A stretch of 64,000 nucleotides of DNA from Comamonadaceae bacterium OTU4NAUVB1 (GCA_024372625.1 CP099605.1:558001-622000); one strand, 5' to 3'; counted from the first letter of the stretch, positions 1 to 9,325 are shown. Numbers and translations: made by a program. The notes: generated from the letters alone by a model not told the origin.

Positions 1-319
1 GCACGTCGACGCGGCGGAAGTTCGGATTGAGCGTCGCCGAGGTCCGCACCGTGACACCGAAGGCGACCCCGGCCTGGACGCAGACCTGGGCGCTGCTGCC
101 GATGCCGGGCATCTGGCGGGCCAGGCGCACGCGCACCAGTTCGTTCTCCGCGCACAGGCCCGCCAGGAGCGTGTCGGACTGGCGTTGCGCGTTGCGCGTG
201 AGCGCCGACGTGGCCTGCGTCCCCGCCGCCAGGGCGATGGCGACGATGGCCAAGGCCACGAGCACCTCGATCAACGTGAAGCCGCGCGCGCGCCGGCCGC
301 TTCCACCGCGGCGCGTCAT
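1..319 (-). CDS. gspI: Type II secretion minor pseudopilin GspI (partial)
   Basis: Minor pseudopilin of the type II secretion pseudopilus, processed by the prepilin peptidase at the inner membrane. The product starts with a short basic leader (MTRRGGSGRRARG) followed by FTLIEVLVALAIVAIAL, a class III signal with cleavage expected after Gly and Glu at mature position 5. About 106 codons are visible; the 3' end lies beyond base 1. Its ATG overlaps the gspH stop codon as ATGA, so the two are probably translationally coupled. GspI is preferred over GspJ/K from its position after gspG-gspH and the LIEVLVALAI pattern. Confidence 0.85.
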   Translation of the reverse strand, partial: MTRRGGSGRRARGFTLIEVLVALAIVAIALAAGTQATSALTRNAQRQSDTLLAGLCAENELVRVRLARQMPGIGSSAQVCVQAGVAFGVTVRTSATLNPNFRRVDV

Positions 320-840
320 GGCCCGTTGGAGACGGCGAACGGCCGCAGGCCATCGGTGGCGATGCGCAGGCTGCGCGCGGGCGTGCCGGCGCGGGTCAGC
401 ATGACCTGCTGCGCGCCGATGATCGGCTCGGGGCCGAGTTGCAGCGCGGGGGTCGGCCGGCCCTGGCCGTCGCCCGTGACGGCGCCCAGGCCCTCGGGCG
501 AGAGCCAGGTCGTGGGCAGCGTGCCGGGACGCAGTCCGTCGAAGGCGAAGTCGCCGGGGCCGCGCGGCGTCGCGCGCCAGTAGACCGCCGCGCCACCGGT
601 GCGCGACTGCGTGCGCGCCGACTCGAGCAGCGCCACCAGGCGATCCGCCTCGCGCTCGAGCGCGGTGTCGCCCGGGTCGCGCATCGCGAGGCCGACGCCG
701 GCCGTGGCCAGCGCCATGATGGCGATCACGACGATGAGTTCGAGCAGCGTGAAGCCGGCCTGCGGCGCGCGCCGCGCGGTGCGACGCGGACCGCCCGTGC
801 CGTCGGCCCCGGCGCTATTGCCAGCTGCCGATGTCGGCAT
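316..840 (-). CDS. gspH: Type II secretion minor pseudopilin GspH
   Basis: Minor pseudopilin, 174 aa. After a leader of about 28 residues comes GFTLLELIVVIAIMALATAG, the prepilin peptidase site plus hydrophobic helix. The rest is a short globular domain, as in GspH/FimT proteins. The assigned ATG lies 26 bp inside the end of gspG; the leader is long for the family, so a start closer to the GFTLLEL motif is possible, although the frame overlap is compatible with coupling. The gene ends in an ATGA overlap with gspI. The order G-H-I is canonical for gsp operons. Confidence 0.85.
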   Translation of the reverse strand: MPTSAAGNSAGADGTGGPRRTARRAPQAGFTLLELIVVIAIMALATAGVGLAMRDPGDTALEREADRLVALLESARTQSRTGGAAVYWRATPRGPGDFAFDGLRPGTLPTTWLSPEGLGAVTGDGQGRPTPALQLGPEPIIGAQQVMLTRAGTPARSLRIATDGLRPFAVSNGP

Positions 841-1255
841 CGTTGCCTTCGCCGCCGGGCTGCCCGTCGGCGCCCAGCGACAGCACGTCGATCTCGCCCC
901 GGATGCCCGGGTTGAAGTACTGGTAGGGGCGGCCCCACGGGTCGTTCGGGAGCCGCTCGACGTACTGTTTCCAGTTCGGCGGGATCGGCGCGGCGGTGGG
1001 ACGCGCCACCAGGGCCTGCAGGCCCTGTTCGCCGGTCGGATAGCGCTGGTTGTCGAGCCGGTAGAGTTTGAGCGCCTGCATGACGTTGTTGACGTCGGTG
1101 CGTGCCGCCGTGGAACGGGCGTCGTCGGCGCGACCGATCACGTTGGGCACGATGAGGGCTGCGAGCACGCCGATGATGACGAGCACCACCATCAGTTCGA
1201 TCAGCGTGAAACCGCGTGCGGGGGCGCGCGCCGGGGATCGGAGGGAAGAGGGCAT
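815..1255 (-). CDS. gspG: Type II secretion major pseudopilin GspG
   Basis: Major pseudopilin of the type II secretion system, 146 aa, the normal GspG length. A 14-residue leader precedes GFTLIELMVVLVIIGVLAAL (cleavage after Gly, Glu5 conserved). The C-terminal half holds the GspG hallmarks YPTGEQGLQALV, NDPWGRPYQY and an Asp-rich calcium-site region ending GGEGNDADIGSWQ. The start chosen gives a normal short basic leader. It is the first gene of the minus-strand gspG-H-I unit; a symmetrical -10-like element lies about 60 bp upstream, shared with divergent gspC. Confidence 0.95.
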   Translation of the reverse strand: MPSSLRSPARAPARGFTLIELMVVLVIIGVLAALIVPNVIGRADDARSTAARTDVNNVMQALKLYRLDNQRYPTGEQGLQALVARPTAAPIPPNWKQYVERLPNDPWGRPYQYFNPGIRGEIDVLSLGADGQPGGEGNDADIGSWQ

Positions 1256-1313
1256 GGGCAAGGTGTCGATGTCGATGGGGTCGGTGCGACGGGCGGGCCG
1301 CGGCGGTCGCTGC

Positions 1314-1321
1314 ATGATAAT
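1314..1321. promoter_or_regulatory. Symmetrical -10 element between gspG and gspC
   Basis: The 8-mer ATGATAAT gives GATAAT on the plus strand (1316-1321), 9 nt before the gspC ATG, and TATCAT on the minus strand (1319-1314), about 59 nt before gspG. In this GC-rich setting it is the only AT-rich patch of the divergent spacer. No strong -35 is visible on either side, so this is a candidate bidirectional promoter only. Confidence 0.4.
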
Positions 1322-1329
1322 CCGCGCCC

Positions 1330-1806
1330 ATGACGCTCTCCTACCCGACCGCCCGTTGGCCCGCCGCCGTCGCCACCTTCGGGCTCTGGACCGCCGCCGC
1401 CGCCGTCGTCGTCTTCTGGGGGCTGCGCCTGGCCGCGCCGCCGGATGCGGCGCCACCGCCCGTCGTGGCCGCGCCCCAGGCCGGCAACATCGACCCGACG
1501 GCCGTCGCCAGGCTGCTGGGCGCGGTGACGGGCGTGGCGCCCGTGGCGAGCGCGCCCGAGGCGGCGGGCCGCTTCGCCCTGCTCGGCGTGGTGGCCGACA
1601 ACCTGCAGCGCGGCGTCGCCCTGATCGCGGTCGACGGCCAGCCGCCCCGGCCCTTCCGCGTCGGTGGCCGGGTCGCGGAAGGCCACGTGCTGCAGTCGGT
1701 GGGCACCCGTTCGGCCGTCATCGGCACCGGTGGCGGCACCGGCGGCATCGCGCTGCAGCTGCCGACCACGCCCATGGCCATTCCCGCGCCGCCGTCGCAG
1801 CGCTGA
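1330..1806 (+). CDS. gspC: Type II secretion inner-membrane protein GspC (short form)
   Basis: GspC links the inner-membrane platform of the type II system to the secretin. The 158-aa product has one N-terminal membrane segment (about residues 15-35) and a periplasmic homology region (about 80-135, FALLGVVADNLQRGVALIAV and FRVGGRVAEGH). It is much shorter than classical GspC (270-300 aa) and has no room for the C-terminal PDZ or coiled-coil domain. It stands alone: no gspD follows, and ilvA converges on it. No Shine-Dalgarno is seen; a -10-like GATAAT ends 9 nt before the ATG. The annotation rests on the HR-domain pattern and the linkage to gspGHI. Confidence 0.75.
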   Translation: MTLSYPTARWPAAVATFGLWTAAAAVVVFWGLRLAAPPDAAPPPVVAAPQAGNIDPTAVARLLGAVTGVAPVASAPEAAGRFALLGVVADNLQRGVALIAVDGQPPRPFRVGGRVAEGHVLQSVGTRSAVIGTGGGTGGIALQLPTTPMAIPAPPSQR

Positions 1807-1819
1807 CCGGCGCCGTGCC

Positions 1820-3367
1820 CTACTGCCGCAGGAACAGCCGGTACGCCGGGTTCGCCGTCTCCTCCACGAAAGGCAGGTCGAGCGTGCGCAGGAATTCGTC
1901 GAAGGCGACATGGTCCTCGGGCGGCACCTGAAGGCCCACCAGGATGCGCCCGTAGTCGGCGCCCTGGTTGCGATAGTGGAAGAGGCTGATGTTCCAGGTG
2001 GGGCGCATCAGGCTCAGGAATTTCAGCAACGCGCCGGGGCGCTCCGGGAAGACGAAGCGCAGCAGCCGCTCGTCGCGCGCGAGCCCGCTGCGTCCGCCCA
2101 CCATGTAGCGCACGTGCTCCTTCGCGAGGTCGTCGTGGGTGAGGTCGATGGCGCCGAAGCCGTGCTCGGTGAAAGTGGCCGCGATGGTCGCGGATTCGCC
2201 GCGCGCGGAGGTCGTGAGGCCGACGAAGACGTGCGCCTCGTGCGCGTCGCTGATGCGGTAGTTGAACTCCGTCACGCTGCGCGAGGTGCCGGGCAGGCGA
2301 CCCACCACCTCGCAGAAACGGCGGAAGCTGCCGCGCTCCTCGGGCACCGTCACGGCGAACAGGGCCTCGCGCTCCTCGCCGACCTCGGCGCGCTCGGCGA
2401 CGAAGCGCAGGCGGTCGAAGTTCATGTTGGCGCCGCACAGGATCGCCGCGTAGGTCTCGTCGCGCTTGCCGTGGGTCTCCACGTACTGCTTGATCGCCGC
2501 CACGGCCAGCGCACCAGCGGGCTCGACGATGCTGCGCGTGTCGATGAAGACGTCCTTGATCGCCGCGCACACGGCGTCGGTATCGACCGTGACGAACTCG
2601 TCGACCAGTTCGCGCGCCAGCCGGAAGGTCTCCTCGCCCACCAGCTTGACCGCCGTGCCGTCGGAGAACAGCCCGACGTCGCTCAGCGCGACCCGTTCCC
2701 GGGCGTCGACCGAACGGATCATGGCGTCCGAGTCGCTCATCTGCACGCCGATCACCCTGATCTCGGGTCGCACGGCCTTGATGTAGCTGGCGACGCCGGC
2801 GATCAGGCCGCCGCCGCCGATGGCTACGAACACCGCGTCGAGCGGTCCCTGGTGCTGACGCAGGATCTCCATCGCGATCGTGCCCTGCCCGGCGATCACG
2901 TCGGGATCGTCGAACGGATGCACGAAGGTCAGGCTTTCGGCCGCCTGCAAGGTGATCGCATGGGCGTACGCGTCGGAGTAGCTGTCGCCATGCAGGTGCA
3001 CCTCGCCGCCCAGGGCGCGCACGGCGTCGATCTTGAGACGGGGCGTGGTCACGGGCATGACGATCACGGCGCGCGTTCCGAGCTTGCGCGCCCCGAGCGC
3101 GACGCCCTGCGCGTGGTTGCCGGCCGAGGCGCAGATGACGCCCCGCGCGAGCTGCTCGGGCGTCAGATGCACCATCTTGTTGTAGGCGCCGCGCAGCTTG
3201 AAGCTGAAGACCGGCTGTTGGTCCTCGCGCTTGAGCAGCACGGTGTTGCCCAGCCGGGCGCTCAGTCCCCGCGCGGGCTCCAGCGCCGACTCCACCGCCA
3301 CGTCGTAGACGCGGGCCGTGAGGATCTTCTTGAGGTAGTCGGCGGAAGTGAGGACGGGAGACGTCAT
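1820..3367 (-). CDS. ilvA: Biosynthetic threonine ammonia-lyase (threonine deaminase)
   Basis: PLP enzyme converting L-threonine to 2-oxobutanoate, the first committed step of isoleucine synthesis. The 515-aa length matches the biosynthetic allosteric form. Catalytic domain about 1-325: the Schiff-base lysine is Lys57 in FSFKLRGAYNKM, and the PLP-phosphate glycine loop is GGGGLIAG. Residues about 330-515 form two ACT-like regulatory domains (RGSFRRFCEVVG and RPGALLKFLSLMRP), so isoleucine/valine feedback control is expected. The ATG at 3367 gives the usual N-terminus; the frame stays open upstream through the leader, but those codons look non-coding (terminator hairpin). Transcription probably starts near 3487. 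Confidence 0.95.
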   Translation of the reverse strand: MTSPVLTSADYLKKILTARVYDVAVESALEPARGLSARLGNTVLLKREDQQPVFSFKLRGAYNKMVHLTPEQLARGVICASAGNHAQGVALGARKLGTRAVIVMPVTTPRLKIDAVRALGGEVHLHGDSYSDAYAHAITLQAAESLTFVHPFDDPDVIAGQGTIAMEILRQHQGPLDAVFVAIGGGGLIAGVASYIKAVRPEIRVIGVQMSDSDAMIRSVDARERVALSDVGLFSDGTAVKLVGEETFRLARELVDEFVTVDTDAVCAAIKDVFIDTRSIVEPAGALAVAAIKQYVETHGKRDETYAAILCGANMNFDRLRFVAERAEVGEEREALFAVTVPEERGSFRRFCEVVGRLPGTSRSVTEFNYRISDAHEAHVFVGLTTSARGESATIAATFTEHGFGAIDLTHDDLAKEHVRYMVGGRSGLARDERLLRFVFPERPGALLKFLSLMRPTWNISLFHYRNQGADYGRILVGLQVPPEDHVAFDEFLRTLDLPFVEETANPAYRLFLRQ

Positions 3368-3384
3368 GAGAGCGGAGGACCCAA

Positions 3385-3440
3385 GAAAAAAGCCCCGAAT
3401 CTTGCGACTCGGGGCTAAATCCACCAATTGAGAGGGTGGA
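3385..3440 (-). terminator. Intrinsic terminator and upstream hairpin in the ilvA leader
   Basis: On the minus strand, AGCCCCGA and TCGGGGCT (3416-3409 and 3398-3391) form an 8-bp stem followed at once by a T6 tract, a classical rho-independent terminator 18-50 nt before the ilvA start. Just upstream TCCACC...GGTGGA (3440-3420) forms a second stem. With the promoter at 3494-3521, this looks like a regulated leader (attenuator) or a small RNA of about 100 nt. The in-frame leader codons are not enriched for Ile, Val, Leu or Thr, so a classical leader-peptide mechanism is not supported. Confidence 0.7.
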
Positions 3441-3493
3441 GGAGACAACCGGTGCACAAAGTGCCGAAGCGGCATCGATGTGCGATGAAATAA

Positions 3494-3524
3494 AGTATAT
3501 CGGCTCTTTGTTGCGATGCAACAA
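3494..3524 (-). promoter_or_regulatory. ilvA promoter with overlapping 17-bp palindrome
   Basis: Minus-strand TTGCAT (3521-3516), a 16-bp spacer and TATACT (3499-3494) resemble a sigma-70 promoter. The -35 is embedded in the perfect dyad TTGTTGC-N3-GCAACAA (3508-3524), which could be an operator. The divergent OsmC-like gene begins at 3600. Confidence 0.55.
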
Positions 3525-3599
3525 GCAGCCTCGTAAATCCCACACAATTTAATCGTCCGTCGGCTTTGGCCGACATCGTCACCTTGGAGTTTTCGACAT

Positions 3600-4049
3600 A
3601 TGGAATGCACGGTCAGCTGGACAGGAAATGCGGGCACGCGCTCGGCCATGGGATTCGTCGCCGAGACAGGCACCGGCCACGTGATCGTCATGGATGGCGC
3701 GCCGGACGCGGCCAAGCCGGGCAACGGCGGGCAGAATCTGGCGCCGCGCCCCATGGAGACGGTGCTGGCGGGCACGGGCGGCTGCACGGCCTACGACGTC
3801 GTGCTCATCCTCAAGCGCGGTCGCCATCAGGTCACGGGCTGCAGCGTCAAGCTCACCAGCGAGCGCGCGGCGACCGATCCCAAGGTGTTCACGTCGATCC
3901 ACATGCACTTCACGGTCACGGGCAAGGGCATCCCGCCCGAGGCCGTCGAACGCGCCATCGCCCTGAGCCACGACACCTACTGCTCGGCCAGCATCATGCT
4001 GGGCAAGACGGCGACCATCACGACCGGCTTCGACCTCGTGGAAGGCTGA
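3600..4049 (+). CDS. OsmC family protein
   Basis: 149-aa member of the OsmC/Ohr superfamily, which includes peroxiredoxin-like proteins that reduce organic hydroperoxides through a cysteine pair. Cys62 (TGGCTAYD) and Cys128 (DTYCSASIML) occupy the two conserved positions; the sequence resembles the YhfA-like branch more than Ohr. Cytosolic, no signal peptide. A TTGGAG Shine-Dalgarno precedes the ATG. The gene is divergent from ilvA and convergent with coq7. The substrate is not predictable; some YhfA-like members have no demonstrated peroxidase activity. Confidence 0.85.
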   Translation: MECTVSWTGNAGTRSAMGFVAETGTGHVIVMDGAPDAAKPGNGGQNLAPRPMETVLAGTGGCTAYDVVLILKRGRHQVTGCSVKLTSERAATDPKVFTSIHMHFTVTGKGIPPEAVERAIALSHDTYCSASIMLGKTATITTGFDLVEG

Positions 4050-4075
4050 GGCCGACGGCTCGACCCCGCCTCGGT

Positions 4076-4705
4076 TCAGATGCGGTGCGCCACCGTGGTC
4101 ATGACCCGGGCGGCCGCGCGCATCAGGGCCCTGGCCGGTGCCGGCAGTTCGGCGGCGCCGGCGTCCACTGCCTCCGCCGCGTGCCGTGCCTCGTCGGCCT
4201 TCATCTGGACGATGACGGCACGCGACGCCGTGTCGCCATGCGGCAGTCGACCGAGGTGGCCGTCGAGGTGGGCCTCGACCTGACGCTCGGTCTCGGCCAC
4301 GAAGCCCAGGCTCGTGCGGTCACCCAGCCGTCCAGCCAGCAGTCCGAGCCCGAAGGCGCCGGCATACCAGAGCGGATTGAGCAGCGACGGTTTCGCGCCC
4401 AGCTCGTCGAGTCGCTGGCGGGTCCAGGCCAGGTGGTCGGTCTCTTCCTGGGCGGCCGCCTCGAAATGCGCGCGCAGCGAGGGATCCCGCGTCGACGCGG
4501 CCTGGGCGACGTAGAGCGCCTGCGCGCAGACCTCGCCGACGTGGTTGACGCGCATCATGGCGCCCGCCGCGCGTCGGTCGGCCTGGCCCAGCGCGGTCGG
4601 CGTGCCGACCGGCCGGGGCATCGGACGGCTCGCCTGCGGTCTCGCGAAGAGGGTGCGGAGCACGGAATCGGTGGCGATGAGGAGCGGGTCGAGAGGATGC
4701 GACAT
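4076..4705 (-). CDS. coq7: Coq7-type demethoxyubiquinone hydroxylase
   Basis: Di-iron monooxygenase acting late in ubiquinone synthesis (2-polyprenyl-3-methyl-6-methoxy-1,4-benzoquinol hydroxylation). 209 aa. Ferritin-like iron ligands are visible: Glu58 (NHVGE), Glu88 and His91 (EETDH), Glu140 region, Glu172 and His175 (ADEARHA). A hydrophobic segment (about 112-127) would contact the membrane. This form replaces the flavin enzyme UbiF in many betaproteobacteria. The start gives the normal N-terminus; there is no Shine-Dalgarno, but CAGAAT (minus, 4717-4712) ends 7 nt before the ATG, suggesting a leaderless message. Confidence 0.95.
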   Translation of the reverse strand: MSHPLDPLLIATDSVLRTLFARPQASRPMPRPVGTPTALGQADRRAAGAMMRVNHVGEVCAQALYVAQAASTRDPSLRAHFEAAAQEETDHLAWTRQRLDELGAKPSLLNPLWYAGAFGLGLLAGRLGDRTSLGFVAETERQVEAHLDGHLGRLPHGDTASRAVIVQMKADEARHAAEAVDAGAAELPAPARALMRAAARVMTTVAHRI

Positions 4706-4843
4706 GGGTCCATTCTGGCGCCGTGCGAATCACCGTTGCGGTGCCCGGGCGTTCCCTGTGGGACAGCACGCCGAGGGGGTCGGCGCGATGTTGCGGTCGT
4801 GCAACACAACGCCCGCCCGCTTCGACATTTCAATTGAATTCTT

Positions 4844-4984
4844 TTGCTCTGCTCGAACGGCTCTGGTGCAATAGACACAACTTCCCAAAAGGAGGTTGGC
4901 CCTGGGTCCGGTGGGAGCGCAACGTGCCAAGCACGGTGAACCCTCTGCACCGGAGCCCTATGTTTAACCTTGGAGAAACTCGCA
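4844..4984 (+). promoter_or_regulatory. Porin promoter candidate and leader with orphan Shine-Dalgarno
   Basis: TTGCTC (4844-4849), a 17-bp spacer and an extended -10 TGGTGCAAT (4864-4872) could start an mRNA near 4880, giving a leader of about 105 nt. AAGGAGGT at 4889-4896 is a full anti-Shine-Dalgarno match but lies about 90 nt before the porin ATG. The only nearby starts are a CTG (4902) and a GTG (4911) in one short frame ending at 4967. The porin itself has its own TTGGAG just upstream. Confidence 0.35.
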
Positions 4985-6160
4985 ATGAAAAAATCACTCG
5001 TCGCCCTGGCCGTCCTGGCTGCCGCTGGCGCCGCTTCGGCCCAGTCGTCCGTCACCCTGTTCGGTATCGTTGACGCTTCCGTCGGCCACATCTCCGGCAG
5101 CAACAACGGCGCCAGCCGCACGTACCTGGGCAACTCCGGCCTGAACTCCAGCCGCCTCGGTTTCCGCGGCGTCGAAGACCTCGGCGGCGGCCTCGCAGCC
5201 AGCTTCTGGCTCGAAGGCGCCCTGGGCAACGACGACGGCACGGCCGGTCAGCTGGGCACCGGCGGTTTCGACTTCCGTCGCCGTTCGACCATCAGCCTGT
5301 CGGGCAACTTCGGTGAGATCCGCCTCGGTCGCGACCTGACCCCGACGCACCACAACGACGACGTGTTCAGCCCGTTCGGTACCGTCGGTGTCGGCGCCAA
5401 CATGGTCTTCGCTGCCCTGAACAGCGCCCAAGGCTTCAACCCGAACGGTGGCGTCAATCCCATCACCGGCAACGTCAACCAGATCCGCGCCAGCAACTCG
5501 ATCGGCTACTTCCTGCCCTCGAACCTCGGCGGCTTCTACGGCCAAGCCATGTACGCGCTGGCTGAGAACACCACGGGCAACGCCACGGCAGCCCAACGGT
5601 TCCAAGGTCGCGCTGGCCAGTACGCTGGTGGTCGCGTCGGTTACGCCAATGGCCCGGTCGACGTCGCTCTCGCCTACGGCGAAAGCAAGGGCGCAACCGT
5701 TGCTCCTGCAGCCTTCAGCAACCCTGAAGTCCGCACCCTGAACCTGGGCGCTTCGTACGACTTCGGCGTCGTCAAGCTGTTCGGCGAACTGAGCGACGTG
5801 CGCTTCGAGCAGGCGTTCACCACGATCGCTTCGCGCGAAGACAAGCAGCGCGGCTACCTGCTCGGCGCTACGGCCCCGATCGGCGCCGGTGTCATCAAGA
5901 TCGCCTACTCGGCCGTCAAGCGCGACCAGGAACTCTTCGGCAACGACCCGAAGGCTGCCAAGCTGGCCATCGGCTACGTGCATAACCTGTCGAAGCGTAC
6001 GGCCCTGTACACGACGGTTGCCCGCCAGACCAGCAAGAACGGCTACAACTTCGGTCTGTCGGCCGGCGGTTCCGGTTCGGGCATTGTGGGCACGCCCACC
6101 GGCAGCGATGCCAAGGGCAGCGTGACCGGCTACGAATTCGGCGTTCGCCACGCTTTCTGA
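4985..6160 (+). CDS. Gram-negative general porin (Omp32 type)
   Basis: Outer-membrane trimeric porin for small, usually anionic solutes. A 391-aa precursor with a typical signal (MKKSLVALAVLAAAGAASA, cleavage before QSSVTLFG). The mature protein starts with the betaproteobacterial signature SSVTLFGIVDASVGH, has alternating amphipathic strands and ends in a C-terminal Phe (FGVRHAF) for BAM recognition. Codon use is visibly more balanced (GGT, GCT, TTC) than its neighbours, typical of a very highly expressed gene. The start at the MKKSL signal is chosen over an upstream in-frame ATG at 4970. Monocistronic, ended by a strong terminator. Confidence 0.95.
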   Translation: MKKSLVALAVLAAAGAASAQSSVTLFGIVDASVGHISGSNNGASRTYLGNSGLNSSRLGFRGVEDLGGGLAASFWLEGALGNDDGTAGQLGTGGFDFRRRSTISLSGNFGEIRLGRDLTPTHHNDDVFSPFGTVGVGANMVFAALNSAQGFNPNGGVNPITGNVNQIRASNSIGYFLPSNLGGFYGQAMYALAENTTGNATAAQRFQGRAGQYAGGRVGYANGPVDVALAYGESKGATVAPAAFSNPEVRTLNLGASYDFGVVKLFGELSDVRFEQAFTTIASREDKQRGYLLGATAPIGAGVIKIAYSAVKRDQELFGNDPKAAKLAIGYVHNLSKRTALYTTVARQTSKNGYNFGLSAGGSGSGIVGTPTGSDAKGSVTGYEFGVRHAF

Positions 6161-6198
6161 TCTGACGCTGGCGTAAGCCAGTTCGGTCTGAAAACCTG

Positions 6199-6236
6199 AA
6201 AAAGCCCCCCTGACGCGAGTCAGGGGGGCTTTTTCT
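6199..6236 (+). terminator. Porin intrinsic terminator
   Basis: AAAAAGCCCCCCTGA, a short CGCG-centred loop, then TCAGGGGGGCTTTTT: a 10-bp GC-rich stem flanked by A and T tracts. The symmetry also allows termination of the convergent zwf transcript. Confidence 0.9.
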
Positions 6237-6277
6237 TTGAGTCGCAGAAGTCGGACCATCCGGACGGTCCGGGTCGG

Positions 6278-7744
<1,467 letters not shown>

Positions 7745-7903
7745 GAATGCAAGGTCCGTAGGGTGGGGAAGTGAAGGCTGACGAGGCGTGACTTTAAAGG
7801 GTGCCGTCACCGCGGGCGATATCGCCGTGCGCGGTGCGGCGGTCCGCCGATACGGTCGCGCGCGCTTCGTGGAAGGGTCGGGTGCGTGGAACAATCGACG
7901 CGC

Positions 7904-8560
7904 ATGAACATCGTTTTCGACCTGGGGGCCGTCGTCATCGGCTGGGAACCCGCCCGACTGCTGCAGACCCGTTTTCCGGAGCGGGCCCCCGACCCGGAGG
8001 CCGCCAGCGGACTCGCCCGCGCCTTCTTCCATCACCCGGACTGGCAGGATTTCGACCGCGGCGTGCGCGGGGTGGACGACGTCGTCGAGCGCACGGCCGC
8101 GCGACTGTCGCTGCCCCGGGACCGGCTGCACGATTTCGTCGCCTCCCTGGGCGAGCACCTGATGCCGATCGACACCAGCGTGGAACTGCTCGCCACCCTG
8201 CGCCACCGGCGTTCGGCGGGGGAGCACATCCGGCTCTACTACCTGTCGAACATGCCCGTTCCCTACGCCAGGGCGCTGGAGCGGCGGTTCTCGTTCTTCC
8301 AGTGGTTCGACGGTGGCGTCTTCTCGGGCGACGTGAAACTCGTCAAGCCGGATGGCGACATCTACGAGATGCTGGCCTGGCGCCACGACCTCGCGGCCTC
8401 GCGCACCCTGTTCATCGACGACATGGCGGCGAACGTCGAAGCCGCCCGGGCGCAGGGGTGGCGTGCGATCCACTGCACGTCGCCCGGCACGCTCGCCACG
8501 CACGTGCTGAGGCAACTCGACGGTGCCGGGGTCGGAGACCGGAGCGAAACGCGGGCCTGA
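7904..8560 (+). CDS. HAD-family hydrolase (YihX-like phosphatase)
   Basis: 218-aa HAD subfamily IA hydrolase. Motif I is FDLGAVV: the nucleophile is Asp6 and the usual second Asp is replaced by Gly8, a pattern seen in YihX-type sugar phosphatases. Motif II is YYLSNMP, motif III lysine VKPDGDIYE, motif IV FIDDMAANVEAA. A helical cap lies between motifs I and II. Substrate unproven; YihX acts on alpha-glucose-1-phosphate, and the sugar-phosphate neighbours fit loosely. An in-frame GTG at 7886 is rejected in favour of ATG 7904. A -10-like AACAAT (7890-7895) ends 9 nt before this ATG. Confidence 0.85.
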   Translation: MNIVFDLGAVVIGWEPARLLQTRFPERAPDPEAASGLARAFFHHPDWQDFDRGVRGVDDVVERTAARLSLPRDRLHDFVASLGEHLMPIDTSVELLATLRHRRSAGEHIRLYYLSNMPVPYARALERRFSFFQWFDGGVFSGDVKLVKPDGDIYEMLAWRHDLAASRTLFIDDMAANVEAARAQGWRAIHCTSPGTLATHVLRQLDGAGVGDRSETRA

Positions 8561-8632
8561 TGCGGTGCCCGCTCGCACGTGGCACCGGGCGGCACGTGGC
8601 CGCTCCTTCTTCCGACCAGGCCGGATCGGGCC

Positions 8633-9325
8633 TCACCGTCCGGTGCGCACGACCCGGTCGACGTCGAAGCCCAGGGTGCGGGCGTAGTCGAGTTCGACGG
8701 CCAGCCGATCCTCGTCCAGGCGCGGCGCGCGCGAGAGCACCCACAGGAAATCGCGGTCGGGCGTGCCCACCAGCGCCACTTCGTAGTCGCGATCGAGCTT
8801 GAGGATCCAGTAGTCGCCCCAGACCATCGGCAACCACGACAGCCATTCCGGCGCGAAGCGGACCTTGAGTCGCCCGGCGCCCGGCTGCCCCGCCACCGTC
8901 ACCACGCGCGCCGTGCCGACGGATTCGTCGACCCCATCGGCCACCACGCAGACGTTGCGCACCTCCATTGTGCCGTCCGCCAGGGGCGTGTAGCGGGCCG
9001 TGACGGCGCCGGTGCATTTCTTCTGGAACCGGTTGGGCAGGCGCGCCTGCTCGTGCCAGACGCCGGCGTAGCGCTGGAGGTCCACCGGGGCCACCGCCTG
9101 CAGCGGCGCGCGCATCAGGGGCGCGCCGTCGGCCGGACCCACCACCGCCGGGGTCTGCGCGCGGGCCACGCGGGCGGTGCCCAGCACCGCCAGGGCCAGC
9201 ACGCCGCCGACGCAGAACGCCGTCGCGAGCGTGCCGATGGACGCGCCGAAACGGCGGTCGTCGAAACCGTCGACGGCGAACGCACCGGTGCGGGAAGAAG
9301 GGGCGGGACGCGGGCGCGAAATCAT
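8633..9325 (-). CDS. Lipocalin family protein (Blc-like) with N-terminal membrane segment
   Basis: 230-aa protein. Residues about 30-58 are a hydrophobic segment ending VARAQTP, a signal peptide or anchor without a lipobox cysteine. The lipocalin domain begins VDLQRYAGVWHEQARLPNRF (about 77-96), with the GxW motif of bacterial lipocalins, and continues through the TARYTPL and DYWILKLDRDYEVALVG strands. Bacterial lipocalins of this type bind lysophospholipids or fatty acids at the envelope. The start at MISRPRP is chosen because upstream codons run into the divergent tal promoter region. Convergent with the HAD gene. Confidence 0.85.
   Translation of the reverse strand: MISRPRPAPSSRTGAFAVDGFDDRRFGASIGTLATAFCVGGVLALAVLGTARVARAQTPAVVGPADGAPLMRAPLQAVAPVDLQRYAGVWHEQARLPNRFQKKCTGAVTARYTPLADGTMEVRNVCVVADGVDESVGTARVVTVAGQPGAGRLKVRFAPEWLSWLPMVWGDYWILKLDRDYEVALVGTPDRDFLWVLSRAPRLDEDRLAVELDYARTLGFDVDRVVRTGR

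Noticed and set aside
3367..3475. In-frame N-terminal extension of ilvA through the leader
   Set aside because: It would translate through the terminator hairpin and add residues absent from the 514-515-aa enzyme family.
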